Assembly (NCBI RefSeq): GCF_021023085.1
Contig: NZ_PGCK01000006.1
Location: forward strand, 1 to 64,000
DNA length: 64,000 bases
Direction of reading: 5' to 3'
DNA from: Methanooceanicella nereidis
GTDB lineage: Archaea; Halobacteriota; Methanocellia; Methanocellales; Methanocellaceae
Shown here one piece after another: positions 9,530 through 18,750 of this stretch. Positions within the stretch are counted from its first letter, which is position 1. The number at the start of each line of letters is the position of its first letter. The notes under the pieces are model-generated. The model was not told where the DNA came from, made no database searches, and worked only from the letters and a program-made list of their open reading frames with translations. The position numbers and the translations under genes are program-made.

Positions 9530-10090
9530 TTATTTCGCGGGCACAATTTCCTTAACTGTAATGCTGAATAACAGGGTCTTACCTGCCATCGGATTATTCA
9601 TATCGATGGCGACCGTACCATTCTGCTCGTCTATCGATACTACGCGGACCTCCATACCGTTAGAGGTATAGAGCGTCATGTTGACGGTAGGGGTAATATT
9701 ATTCGCTTTAAGCTGCTCGAGAGACACCGGCTGCACCAGATCCGGGTTCCACTCGCCATATGCTTCCACTGGCGATAATGTAATGTTCTTAGTGTCTCCT
9801 TCCTTCATGCCAATGACAGCGCTGTCAAAGCCTTTTATCATCTGGCCTGCGCCTACGGTGAACTCCAGCGGCTCATAGGTCCTGTATTCGTTATAAACGC
9901 CTGACTCTTTAGCCACTTTTTCAATGGATGTATCAAATACAATGCCGTCGGGGAATGTACCGATATAATCCACCTTGATCGTATCTCCGGATTTCACTAT
10001 CTTTTCATTGTTGCCCGCACATCCCGCGACCATAGCCATCGAGATGATCGCCGGTATTACGAACAGTAGCTTTAATCTCTTGCATGTCAT
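9530..10090 (-). CDS. FKBP-type peptidyl-prolyl isomerase, lipoprotein
   Basis: 186 residues. The N-terminus is a lipoprotein signal: basic start, hydrophobic stretch and V-A-G-C with Cys24. The mature part begins with the FKBP core G-D-T-I-K-V-D-Y-I-G-T, then F-T-V-G-A-G-Q-M-I-K-G-F-D and an SlyD-like insert (E-A-Y-G-E-W region). It should catalyse proline isomerisation and assist folding of exported proteins on the outer face of the membrane. Single-gene unit with its own terminator. Confidence 0.9.
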   Translation of the reverse strand: MTCKRLKLLFVIPAIISMAMVAGCAGNNEKIVKSGDTIKVDYIGTFPDGIVFDTSIEKVAKESGVYNEYRTYEPLEFTVGAGQMIKGFDSAVIGMKEGDTKNITLSPVEAYGEWNPDLVQPVSLEQLKANNITPTVNMTLYTSNGMEVRVVSIDEQNGTVAIDMNNPMAGKTLLFSITVKEIVPAK

Positions 10091-10349
10091 AAAAATCGCT
10101 TTTATCCTTTGTAATTATTTATATATTATTCTCTTTAAATAAATTTTTATGAGAAATTATTGACGTACAAGGGATTTATAGTTTTGTACCGGCTAATAAT
10201 TTAATAAAACAATATATAATATTATAATATAAAATATTGAATTAATATGGATAATTTTCCAGGCTTTTTAAAATGCCTCAAGGTAAATGCGCTTAAAATG
10301 GCGTGGACATCGCCATAACTGGGCACTGGAACAAGAATAAGCACCGGAG

Positions 10350-11066
10350 ATGATATCTATTAGGATAGCTGCAATGGGAGACCTGCATTTTAAAGACAGA
10401 TCATTAAAATCATTCCAGAGTTTATTAAGGATGGTCAACAATGATGCCGATGTGCTTGTATTATGCGGAGACCTGACGAGCCACGGCCTGATAGAAGAGG
10501 CGAAAATACTTGCCGAGGACATCATGAACGTCGAGATACCTGTAGTGGCGGTGCTGGGTAATCATGATCATGAGGCGGACAATAATGAGGAGATCATGGA
10601 CATACTCGAGGAAGCGAACGTAAAAATGCTTGAAAGAGGCTCCTACGTATATCCCGGAGGAAAATATGGCTTCGCAGGAACGAAAGGATTCGGCGGAGGA
10701 TTTTTAAATCACAGGCTGGCACCGTTCGGAGAAAAGGTATTGAAGGCATTCGTAGAAGAGACATACAGAGAGGCGAACAAGGTCAATAAAGCATTAAAGG
10801 ATATGACCGCGGAGTTCAAGGTCGTCGTATACCATTATGCGCCGATAAAAGATACATGCTATGGCGAAAGCCTTGAAGTGCTGCCGTTCCTTGGTAGTTC
10901 CATTCTCTCGGACCCGCCGAACTCCTTTAAAGCTAACCTGGTACTTCACGGACATGCCCATAACGGAGTTGAAAAAGGGAGAACAGTGCTGGGCATCCCT
11001 GTCCGCAACGTGGCCTTGCCGTTGCATAATAAAAAATATGTCGTTTACGACACTACATCTTTTTGA
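10350..11066 (+). CDS. Metallophosphoesterase
   Basis: 238 residues. All calcineurin-like motifs are present: G-D-L-H near residue 10, G-D-L-T at 40-43, G-N-H-D-H at about 70-74 and the final G-H-A-H-N-G near 205. The fold uses two metal ions to cut phosphate esters; the substrate is unknown (YfcE/Icc-like). No signal peptide. Its 3' end overlaps the convergent nucleotidyltransferase gene by 14 bp. Confidence 0.85.
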   Translation: MISIRIAAMGDLHFKDRSLKSFQSLLRMVNNDADVLVLCGDLTSHGLIEEAKILAEDIMNVEIPVVAVLGNHDHEADNNEEIMDILEEANVKMLERGSYVYPGGKYGFAGTKGFGGGFLNHRLAPFGEKVLKAFVEETYREANKVNKALKDMTAEFKVVVYHYAPIKDTCYGESLEVLPFLGSSILSDPPNSFKANLVLHGHAHNGVEKGRTVLGIPVRNVALPLHNKKYVVYDTTSF

Positions 11067-11649
11067 TCAGCGTAGAGACCACATAGTCAGGTATCGGGAT
11101 AATATGCTCGTTGTCGCTTCTTACATATAACAAAAAAGACAACGCTCTTTCGTAATGCTCGCCGATGATGCTCAGGAAATAATCCCAGTCCATGGCCTCA
11201 TAGGTATTCCAGAGGACTACGATGGCATCATACCAGTCATTCCGGGTACTTCTCATTGCCAGTATTTTTCTCAGTATAAGATCCTCTGGAGACATCACGT
11301 TAAACTCATATCCGAATATATCTCTCTTCTTCCCGTGTCTTATTGTATCGGCAGTGGTAATGACGCCGCCGACGTTCTCAAGAATGAAATCTATGATAAG
11401 GCCTTTCTTATATGCTTTGGATATCCAGTGGACTTCATCCATCTCGTTGATATCATAACCGTTCTCGCGAAGCGCCTCAAGTGCCGCTGTCTTTTTATCC
11501 GGCTCGATATAAAGATCGATGTCCTTCGTAGGCCGCCTGTTACAGTAAGACATCACGGCTATGCCTCCGCCTACGAGAAATGGTATCCCGTGCTCGTCCA
11601 GGATGTTTGTCATTTCTTTATAGGTCCTGAAACGTTCTTTTAATTCCAT
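11053..11649 (-). CDS. Nucleotidyltransferase-like protein (AbiEii/NTP_transf family)
   Basis: 198 residues from the ATG at 11649 (M-E-L-K-E-R-F). The pattern G-G-G-I-A followed by R-R-P-T-K-D-I-D-L-Y is the Pol-beta-like nucleotidyltransferase core, with Asp residues for metal binding; D-F-I-L further on supplies a third acidic site. Similar proteins act as toxins (AbiEii/MenT-like) or as uncharacterised transferases. No antitoxin-like partner lies alongside, so a toxin role is not supported here. Confidence 0.7.
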   Translation of the reverse strand: MELKERFRTYKEMTNILDEHGIPFLVGGGIAVMSYCNRRPTKDIDLYIEPDKKTAALEALRENGYDINEMDEVHWISKAYKKGLIIDFILENVGGVITTADTIRHGKKRDIFGYEFNVMSPEDLILRKILAMRSTRNDWYDAIVVLWNTYEAMDWDYFLSIIGEHYERALSFLLYVRSDNEHIIPIPDYVVSTLIKKM

Positions 11650-11749
11650 GAAGATTAACACCGGTTTTTATTTTTATAATATATGATAAAGAGCCATCAA
11701 TATAAATTATACCAAATATAAGTTATATGAAAAAACGGGCCCGGAGCTC

Positions 11750-14425
11750 TTAAAGAGACTTATGCCCCATTATGAGCTTCCTTATTTCTATCCCTATGAA
11801 AACCGTAGATGAGACTGCCATTATCAGCAAAATATCATACAATCCCGGCTCGGTGGTCGCGAATATCCCCTCGAGGAAAGGCACGTATAATATTATAAGC
11901 TGAAGCATTATCGATAAGGCGATCGCCAGCAGCAGGTAACCGTTGCTGAATATGCCTATCTGGAACAGGGATTTTGTCTCAGACCTGCAGTTTATGGCGT
12001 TCCATAGCTGGAACACTACGAGCACGGTGAACGCCATGGAACGGGCTGTTTCCACACCCTGCGGCAGGTAATAATAGAAAATGCCAAGCGTTCCCGCCGA
12101 TATTATCGCGCCCACGAGCAGCATATCAAAGACCATCAGTTTCGTGATGATGCCTTCGGATCTCGGCCTGGGCTTCCTCTTCATTATGTCCGGGTCGGCC
12201 GGGTCTACGCTCAACGCGAGCGCCGGAAGGCCGTCCGTTATAAGATTAACCCATAATATCTGTATAGCTAACAACGGAAGCGGCAATCCGAGCAGTATGC
12301 CTATGAACACGGTCAGTACTTCGCCCAGATTACTTGAGAACAGAAACTTTACGAACTTCCTTATATTATCGTAAATGCTCCTTCCTTCCTCCATAGCGTT
12401 CACTATGGTGGCAAAATTATCGTCGGCAAGTATCATGTCCGAGGCCTGGCGGGAGACATCGGTCCCCGTAAGCCCCATCGCGATCCCGATATCCGAGCGC
12501 TTAAGGGCCGGAGCGTCGTTGACGCCGTCCCCGGTCATCGCGACTATCCTCTCTTTCTTTTTAAGCGCTTCTACAATCCTTAATTTTTGTTCTGGGGACG
12601 TTCTCGCATAAACTTTGATCTTATCGATATTCTCTTCAAGGTCCGTTTCTGACATAGCATCCAGCTCTACGCCAGTAATGGCCATGTCGCCTTCATGGTA
12701 AATGTCCAGTTCCTTTGCTATCGCTATCGCGGTAAGCTTTTGGTCTCCCGTTATCATGACGACGTCTATTCCGGCGTCCTTACAAAGATCCACAGCGCCT
12801 TTTACTTCCTGTCTCGGAGGATCTATCATCCCCGCGAGGCCCAGATAGACGAAGTTTTTACCGACGTTTTCCGCATCCGTTACGACTTCATCCTCCTCGT
12901 ACGCAAATCCGAGGACACGCATGCCGTCCATCGCCATGCTGTAATTGAAGTCGAGGAAGTACTTTTTCAGCTTATCGTCAAGCGGGACGAACTTTTCATC
13001 CTTATATACATATTTACATCTTTCGAGAACTACCTCGGGGGCTCCTTTCAGGTAGACGTACCTTTTTTCATCGCATAAGTTAATGGTAGTCATCGTCTTA
13101 GCCCTGGAACTGAACGGGACTTCGAACGTTCTCGGGCATACCGATTCAAGCTTCTCCTTGAAAAGCTCGGATTTTGCGCCGGCCACGAGCAATGCGACCT
13201 CGGTCGAATCGCCGTTGACGTTCCATGTATCCTCCAGCCTTTCAAAAGTGGCGTTATTACAAAGGATCCCTGCTATCAGCAGTTTCATCACATCTTCATA
13301 TGAAGTGACATCAATGCTCTCGTTCTCTATCAGGAAGTCCCCTTCGCTGGAGTAGCCTGTCCCGGTTACGCGAATATCATGATCTGCCGTGATAAGCTGT
13401 TTTACCGTGATGATATTTTGCGTCAGCGTTCCGGTCTTATCAGAGCTTATGATATTTGTGCTGCCGAGTGTCTCTACTGCCGAAAGTTTCCTGATTATGG
13501 CTTTCCTCTTTGCCATTCTCTGGACGCCGAGAGCCAGAACGATAGTGACCGTGGCCGGAAGGCCTTCGGGTATTGCGGCCACTGCAAGGCTCACAGAGGT
13601 AAGGAACATCTCGTAATACGTTTTTCCCGTCAGTATCCCGACGATAAATATGAGTATACAAATGAATATCGCAGCAACGCCAAAAAATTTCCCGAGCCTG
13701 TCCAGGCTGATCTGCAGCGGGGTCTCGGTCTCCTCCCCGGTCTCGACCAGCGTAGCGATCTTACCGAGTTCCGTCTTCATGCCGGTGTCGGCCACAAGCG
13801 CTTTGCATCTCCCCTGAAGCGCGCTGGTCCCCATGAACATCATGTTGACGCGGTCGCCAGGCGAGGTTTTTTCCGGGACAACGTCAGGATATTTTTCAGA
13901 CGGCTCGGATTCGCCCGTCAGCGCAGATTCGTCGACTTTCAGGCTCATAGACTCTATGATACGGACATCGGCAGGAACGTTCTCCCCTTCCTCTATCTCT
14001 ATGACGTCGCCGGGGACAAGTTCCGAGGAGTTGATGCGGATCTTATGCCCGCCCCGGATCACGTTCGCTGTCGGCACGATCATCGAGCGCAGCGATTCTA
14101 TAGCCTTTTCCGCCTTATATTCCTGTACAAAGCCAAGGATGGCGTTCAGTATGACTATAGCGAATATTATTTCGGCGTCGAGTATCTCGCCTATGAAAAA
14201 AGAGATGATGGTCGCCGCAAGCAGTATGTATATTAAAAAATTGTTAAACTGGCTAAAAAATATTATTATCGGAGATTTTGCCTTGCCGCTCTTCAGCACA
14301 TTAGGGCCATATTGTTCCAGGCGTTTTTTTGCCTCTTCCGCAGATAGCCCTGATTCCCTGGTTTTCAGCTTTTCGATAGCCTCGGATAGTTCCAGCGAAT
14401 GCCAGGGAGTATCGGCCGTAATGAT
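11750..14425 (-). CDS. Ca2+-transporting P-type ATPase, start codon non-canonical
   Basis: About 891 residues. Pumps a divalent cation, probably Ca2+, out of the cell using ATP. Motifs: L-T-G-E-S-E-P (actuator), S-D-K-T-G-T-L-T (phosphorylated Asp), T-G-D-G-V-N-D-A-P-A-L (hinge), the membrane segment P-E-G-L-P and W-V-N-L-I-T-D-G-L-P-A near the C-terminus, as in SERCA/PMR1 types. The first conventional start (GTG 14299) is inside the conserved N-terminal domain. The upstream frame encodes the family's N-terminal P-W-H and E-A-K-K-R-L-E-Q-Y-G-P-N elements, so the start is ATC 14425 or ATT 14422, right after a GGAGGT site at 14426-14431. It lies 9 bp downstream of a universal stress protein gene, clearly one operon. 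Confidence 0.93.
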   Translation of the reverse strand: MITADTPWHSLELSEAIEKLKTRESGLSAEEAKKRLEQYGPNVLKSGKAKSPIIIFFSQFNNFLIYILLAATIISFFIGEILDAEIIFAIVILNAILGFVQEYKAEKAIESLRSMIVPTANVIRGGHKIRINSSELVPGDVIEIEEGENVPADVRIIESMSLKVDESALTGESEPSEKYPDVVPEKTSPGDRVNMMFMGTSALQGRCKALVADTGMKTELGKIATLVETGEETETPLQISLDRLGKFFGVAAIFICILIFIVGILTGKTYYEMFLTSVSLAVAAIPEGLPATVTIVLALGVQRMAKRKAIIRKLSAVETLGSTNIISSDKTGTLTQNIITVKQLITADHDIRVTGTGYSSEGDFLIENESIDVTSYEDVMKLLIAGILCNNATFERLEDTWNVNGDSTEVALLVAGAKSELFKEKLESVCPRTFEVPFSSRAKTMTTINLCDEKRYVYLKGAPEVVLERCKYVYKDEKFVPLDDKLKKYFLDFNYSMAMDGMRVLGFAYEEDEVVTDAENVGKNFVYLGLAGMIDPPRQEVKGAVDLCKDAGIDVVMITGDQKLTAIAIAKELDIYHEGDMAITGVELDAMSETDLEENIDKIKVYARTSPEQKLRIVEALKKKERIVAMTGDGVNDAPALKRSDIGIAMGLTGTDVSRQASDMILADDNFATIVNAMEEGRSIYDNIRKFVKFLFSSNLGEVLTVFIGILLGLPLPLLAIQILWVNLITDGLPALALSVDPADPDIMKRKPRPRSEGIITKLMVFDMLLVGAIISAGTLGIFYYYLPQGVETARSMAFTVLVVFQLWNAINCRSETKSLFQIGIFSNGYLLLAIALSIMLQLIILYVPFLEGIFATTEPGLYDILLIMAVSSTVFIGIEIRKLIMGHKSL

Positions 14426-14434
14426 ACCTCCGGT

Positions 14435-14872
14435 CTACTGTTTCCTGACCATGAGAACAGGGCATTTTGCATGTCTCATGACCTTTTCAGATACGCTGCC
14501 CACGAGCACTCTCTCTAATGCGGACATCCCAATTGAGCCAATGACTATACAGTCAGCTTTGATCTCTTCCGAGAAACTGATTATGGAATCAGACGGCTGG
14601 CCTTTGATGATGATCTCCTCGCATTCTACGCCGTTATCGGCGCAAAGCGCTCTTATCTTATCTGTTGCTTTCTTGCCCTCAGCCTCAAGTTCAGTCACGC
14701 CTTCCGCATAATGTATCCCGGTATGGAATGCCAGGTCGACGTTTACCACATTCAATACGTATACCTTTGCGCCAAGGTTCTTTGCCAGGTACACTGCATG
14801 CTCGCCTGCGTGGAATGAATAATCCGAGCCGTCAGTCGGTACGAGTATCTTATTATACGATGGAATGGTCAC
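14435..14872 (-). CDS. Universal stress protein
   Basis: 145 residues, cytoplasmic UspA fold. I-L-V-P-T-D-G-S-D-Y-S at the N-terminus and G-S-I-G-M-S-A-L-E-R-V-L-V-G-S-V-S-E near the end match the ATP-binding USP signature (G-x2-G-x9-G-S/T). It is the first gene of an operon with the P-type ATPase, so it may regulate or respond to ion stress. That link is inference from context. Confidence 0.9.
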   Translation of the reverse strand: MTIPSYNKILVPTDGSDYSFHAGEHAVYLAKNLGAKVYVLNVVNVDLAFHTGIHYAEGVTELEAEGKKATDKIRALCADNGVECEEIIIKGQPSDSIISFSEEIKADCIVIGSIGMSALERVLVGSVSEKVMRHAKCPVLMVRKQ

Positions 14873-14908
14873 AATTAATCTTTACCTCCCATAAAAATCA
14901 ATATTGTG

Positions 14909-15799
14909 TCATTCTTTCACGATCTGCGTCCCGATACCTTTCTCTGTCAGCAGCTCTAGCAATACCGCATGCTTGACATTCCCGTTGATGATGCGCACGC
15001 TCTCGATACCGGCGTTCAGCACGGTGATGCTTGAAAGTACCTTCGGTATCATGCCCTTTGAGATGACGCCTTTTTTGATAAGATCGTAACAATCCATTAT
15101 GTTCAGGTGTGACAGCAGGCTGGCCTTATCGTTCGGGTCCATCAATATGCCGTCAACGTCCGTGAGCGAAAGCAGGCTGACAGCTTTTAGCGATGCTGCG
15201 ATGTCACCTGCGGCAGTATCCGCATTGATATTAAGCGCCCTGCCGTCCCTGTCGTAGCCTATGGGAGATATGACGGGTATGAACCCTTTTTCGAGCATAG
15301 TGAACAGAATATCCGGGTCTATCTTCTCGGTCTCTCCTACCCATCCGTAGTCCACGTCGACATCTTTACCCTCGACTGTTATCCTCTCCGGGCCTTTTTT
15401 CTTTGCCAGTAAAAGATTGCCGTCTATACCTTTTAGCCCGATTCCCTTTCCGCCATGCCTGGATATTAACGCCACAAGGTCTGTGTTGACCTTGCCGACA
15501 AGAACCATGCGGACTATGTCCATAGTCTCATCGTCAGTTACCCTAAGCCCGGACACGAAGCTGGGCGTCTTGCCCAGTTTTTTCATCATGGCGTCTATCT
15601 CGGGGCCTCCGCCGTGCACGATGACCGGCTTCATGCCCATGTAGCGCAGTGTCACAATATCTTTTATGATCCCGTTCCTTGCCTCGGAGTCGACCATGGC
15701 GTGCCCGCCGACCTTGATGACTATTATGGCGTCCCTGTACTTTTTCAGCCAGGGCAATGCGTCAGTGAACATCTCACCTATATCCATTAGTTTAAACAC
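14909..15799 (-). CDS. argB: Acetylglutamate kinase
   Basis: 296 residues. Phosphorylates N-acetylglutamate, the second step of arginine (ornithine) synthesis. Signature elements: I-K-V-G-G-H-A-M near the N-terminus, V-H-G-G-G-P-E-I-D-A-M, V-N-I/N-A-D-T-A-A-G-D and L-T-D-V-D-G-I-L. An internal ATG at 15787 is an alternative start. No other arg genes are adjacent, though an ornithine cyclodeaminase-type gene lies at the far end of the window. Confidence 0.95.
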   Translation of the reverse strand: MFKLMDIGEMFTDALPWLKKYRDAIIVIKVGGHAMVDSEARNGIIKDIVTLRYMGMKPVIVHGGGPEIDAMMKKLGKTPSFVSGLRVTDDETMDIVRMVLVGKVNTDLVALISRHGGKGIGLKGIDGNLLLAKKKGPERITVEGKDVDVDYGWVGETEKIDPDILFTMLEKGFIPVISPIGYDRDGRALNINADTAAGDIAASLKAVSLLSLTDVDGILMDPNDKASLLSHLNIMDCYDLIKKGVISKGMIPKVLSSITVLNAGIESVRIINGNVKHAVLLELLTEKGIGTQIVKE

Positions 15800-15991
15800 C
15801 TATGACAAATAAGCCCTTTAAAGATTATAATATTTTTTAAAGATGCTAAAAAATCGATACTTATGAGAAGAAAATTGTGTATAACTCCTAGAAAAATATA
15901 TGGTCAATGTTTAAAATACAAAAACATATAACAAATGGTCTTAGCCTCTTTAATATTAATTCAAAGGCTGATACCCTAAGGGAAAGGAGCC

Positions 15992-16954
15992 ATGATCATG
16001 CCAGATGAGAACACCGTGGAAGAAGAGGGATTGGCCGATACGACCTATGACGTAGGGATCATCGGCGCCGGACCGGCAGGGATGACCGCAGCATTATACA
16101 CCGGCAGGGCGAACCTTAAGACTGTTGTCTTCGGGAACATTTTTGACTCCCAGCTTGCAAAGGCCGGCGACGTCGAGAACTATCCGGGATTTGACTCCAT
16201 TAAAGGTATCGAGCTCGTGGAAAGGTTCAACAACCAGTTAGGCAAGTATAACGTGATCCAGATACCCACTTATATTACCCGCATCATGCGCAGGGACGAT
16301 ATGTTCACGCTCGTAACCGACAATGCAAAATACAGGTGTAGAAGCGTCATAATCGCGACAGGTTCAAAGTTCAAGTCTTTAAATATTCCCGGCGAAAAAG
16401 AGTTCACGTATAAAGGGGTGTCATATTGCGCCGTCTGCGACGGGTCGTTCTATAAGAACAGGAAAGTGGCACTCATCGGCACAGGAGATCATGCGGCAAA
16501 AGGCGCCATATATCTCGCCGGATTATGCAAGGATGTTGTGTTATTGACGGCTAAAGCAGACCTGGAGACGATGTATATAGACCAGGTGAACGCCCAGCCG
16601 AACATTACAGTCGTATATAATGCAAAGGTCACTGCGATTGAAGGCAAAGACGTCGTGAGCCAGATAAAGTACATTGTCAAGGAAGAGCCGGAAACGACAA
16701 TCAAAGTAGACGGCGTGTTCATAGAAGGCGGGATCCCTAATTCGGTCCTTGCAAGCGAATTAGGCCTTGAGCTGGATAAAAAAAGCTACATTATCGTTAA
16801 CCGTCCCGACCATACGACCAATATAGACGGTGTTTTTGCAGCAGGGGACATAACCGGCGGCATTCACCAGATATCAAAAGCGGTGGGGGAAGGGGCATGC
16901 GCCGCAGTGAGCGCAGCCGTATACCTTAAAAAAGCTAAAGCGCGAGCAAAATGA
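15992..16954 (+). CDS. trxB: Thioredoxin reductase-like flavoprotein
   Basis: 320 residues. FAD motif G-I-I-G-A-G-P-A-G-M at about 22-31, redox-active C-A-V-C at 146-149 and the C-terminal G-V-F-A-A-G-D-I FAD segment are all present. The second Rossmann motif G-T-G-D-H-A-A-K is intact, but the H-R-R...R motif that binds the NADPH phosphate is replaced by L-T-A-K-A-D-L, so the electron donor may not be NADPH. A methanogen relative is known to use F420H2. It should reduce thioredoxin or glutaredoxin-like proteins. Its 3' end overlaps the convergent lactate permease gene by 20 bp. Good GGAAAGGAG site before the start. Confidence 0.9.
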   Translation: MIMPDENTVEEEGLADTTYDVGIIGAGPAGMTAALYTGRANLKTVVFGNIFDSQLAKAGDVENYPGFDSIKGIELVERFNNQLGKYNVIQIPTYITRIMRRDDMFTLVTDNAKYRCRSVIIATGSKFKSLNIPGEKEFTYKGVSYCAVCDGSFYKNRKVALIGTGDHAAKGAIYLAGLCKDVVLLTAKADLETMYIDQVNAQPNITVVYNAKVTAIEGKDVVSQIKYIVKEEPETTIKVDGVFIEGGIPNSVLASELGLELDKKSYIIVNRPDHTTNIDGVFAAGDITGGIHQISKAVGEGACAAVSAAVYLKKAKARAK

Positions 16955-18524
16955 GCAATACCGCGCCTGTTACGATCGTCAGCAATATCGCTATCACTGC
17001 TGACTTTTGTATCACTTCTCCCTCTATACCAAGCTTATCGATCACCGCGGCCGCGTTAATGATCTTCGCAGGAGCTATGGCAGAGGCTATTCCGCCCGAT
17101 ACGGCATGTGCCGAGTATACGTTCATAAAGTCAAGGTCCAGTACGTCCGTTGATTTTTTCAGTATCCCGTAGAACATCACGTTAGACGATGTCTCGCTTC
17201 CCGATACGAAAGAGCCGAAAAGGCCTAGCAGCGGGCTTATGGCAGGAAATGCCGCGGCACCGAAGAACAGGGCGAACGTAAGGCCTATTACCGCGTTCAT
17301 GTTAAAATCGGCGGCTCCGGGGGCGAATGTCAGTATACCGTCCACAACGGATTGCGCGGACCAGTCCATCACGTATGCGATAGCGAAAAAGACAGCCGCT
17401 GCAAGAGTGGGGCTCCATGCCCTCTTAAGCCATAGTCTCACGATCTTATTGGCCTCTTCTTTAGACCTTATCAGGAACGGCGCAGAAAGAACTGTACTGA
17501 TCAGCACCCAGAAGTATGCCTGGTTCAATATTTTAAGGTCTACGTATTTGTTGGCCACGATATGTATCTTTTGGGAATCCCCGAGCAACCCATGAAGGAA
17601 AGCGGATATGTCGGGTATGCATATGACAATGCAGAACATTACAAGCAGTATCCATGGGAAAGCCGCTTTCCATAATGGCATTGGAGCGGGACCGTCTGCG
17701 AGAACATTTGCCCTCGGGGCTACCTTCGTCTTATAGAATATCGGCTTCCCCTGTATGACCCTTATAAGGAACAGTACCGCTATTGTCGTCAGTCCGGAAA
17801 ATACTCCGACAAGACCTATCGCGCTTACAGGCAGCAGGTTCACGAACGCTATGCATGATAGCCCGAGAGTCCCGCCGGCTATGAGGGCCGGTACAAAGCC
17901 TTTTTTAACGCCTTCAATACCGTCGGCGATCCAAAGCATCCCCATAGCGAAACCGGTCGATACCAGCGGTAAAAATATGGCGATATTTTTCGAGAGACTT
18001 CCGACGTCCATGCCGAACACCTGTGCCGGCAAGGTTATCGGTATCGCCAGCAGCGAAAAAGACGTGAGAGGGTCATACCCAAGGCACGGCAGGGCTACCG
18101 CGGCAAGCGGTGAAAAACCCAGTGCGAGCATGATCGGCGGCAGCATGGTCACGGGCGTCGCGCCTATCGAGACGAGGAAAGAGCCCAGGCCGATATTTAG
18201 TATCATGATCTGCTCGTATCTCTCCGCGGCTATACTCTTGATGAACTCCGTTATTCTTTTTATCGCACCTGTGAGGTCCATCATAGTGACCTGCAGGATC
18301 GTGAAGAGCACCATCAGTGATATCCCGAGAGATGATAAAAAGCCGTTTATCGACGCATATGCCGCAATTTCCGGAGACGTGTTAAAGAATATGATCGCTA
18401 TCACGAGGGTAGCGATCCAGCCGATCACTCCCATCAGCGTCCCGGACTTCTTTAGAAATACAAGGCCGATGAAGATGATAAGAATAGGTAATACTGCTAA
18501 TGTAAATCCTGTTAATTGATCCAT
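16935..18524 (-). CDS. LctP/GlcA-family lactate-type permease
   Basis: 529 residues, almost wholly hydrophobic, with about 13-14 membrane segments. The repeated G-L-G-S-F-L-V-S-I-G-A-T-P and F-G-S-F-V-S-G-S-E-T-S-S-N elements match the L-lactate permease family. It should import lactate, glycolate or a similar hydroxy acid with protons. The upstream region holds a 23-bp motif at 18592-18614 that also occurs before the sodium symporter operon. Confidence 0.88.
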   Translation of the reverse strand: MDQLTGFTLAVLPILIIFIGLVFLKKSGTLMGVIGWIATLVIAIIFFNTSPEIAAYASINGFLSSLGISLMVLFTILQVTMMDLTGAIKRITEFIKSIAAERYEQIMILNIGLGSFLVSIGATPVTMLPPIMLALGFSPLAAVALPCLGYDPLTSFSLLAIPITLPAQVFGMDVGSLSKNIAIFLPLVSTGFAMGMLWIADGIEGVKKGFVPALIAGGTLGLSCIAFVNLLPVSAIGLVGVFSGLTTIAVLFLIRVIQGKPIFYKTKVAPRANVLADGPAPMPLWKAAFPWILLVMFCIVICIPDISAFLHGLLGDSQKIHIVANKYVDLKILNQAYFWVLISTVLSAPFLIRSKEEANKIVRLWLKRAWSPTLAAAVFFAIAYVMDWSAQSVVDGILTFAPGAADFNMNAVIGLTFALFFGAAAFPAISPLLGLFGSFVSGSETSSNVMFYGILKKSTDVLDLDFMNVYSAHAVSGGIASAIAPAKIINAAAVIDKLGIEGEVIQKSAVIAILLTIVTGAVLLILLAL

Positions 18525-18591
18525 GTGAATCCCCTATCTATCAAAGCGTTAGTGTTTGTATGCAGACATGGATATATATTTTTCATGCCGT

Positions 18592-18614
18592 GCCATGCTA
18601 TAGCTTAGCATAAT
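18592..18614 (-). promoter_or_regulatory. Shared upstream motif, lactate permease copy
   Basis: Matches 20483-20505 at 22 of 23 positions. The core ATGCTATAGC carries a perfect palindromic centre. It lies about 68 bp upstream of the permease start and just upstream of an A/T-rich TATA-like stretch (about 18570-18583), a position that fits an activator site or a BRE-proximal operator. Confidence 0.6.
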
Positions 18615-18721
18615 GTATAGTCATCAAATATAAAGGTTTTGATTTCAGGACGATCGTTAAGATAATAGTAACGAGCACCTATTTAATAGTTACAAAAACC
18701 GTTTGGATAAAAATTAAAAAT

Positions 18722-18750
18722 AAAGAGCCGGCAGTCATACCTGGCTCTTT
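18722..18750 (-). terminator. Terminator overlapping the end of the sodium symporter gene
   Basis: AAAGAGCC (18722-18729) pairs with GGCTCTTT (18743-18750). On the minus strand a T-rich tract follows. The stem includes the symporter stop codon. Confidence 0.55.

Noticed and set aside
13379-14236. 285-residue plus-strand frame opposite the P-type ATPase
   Set aside because: Shadow of the conserved ATPase coding strand, with no motif and no ribosome site.
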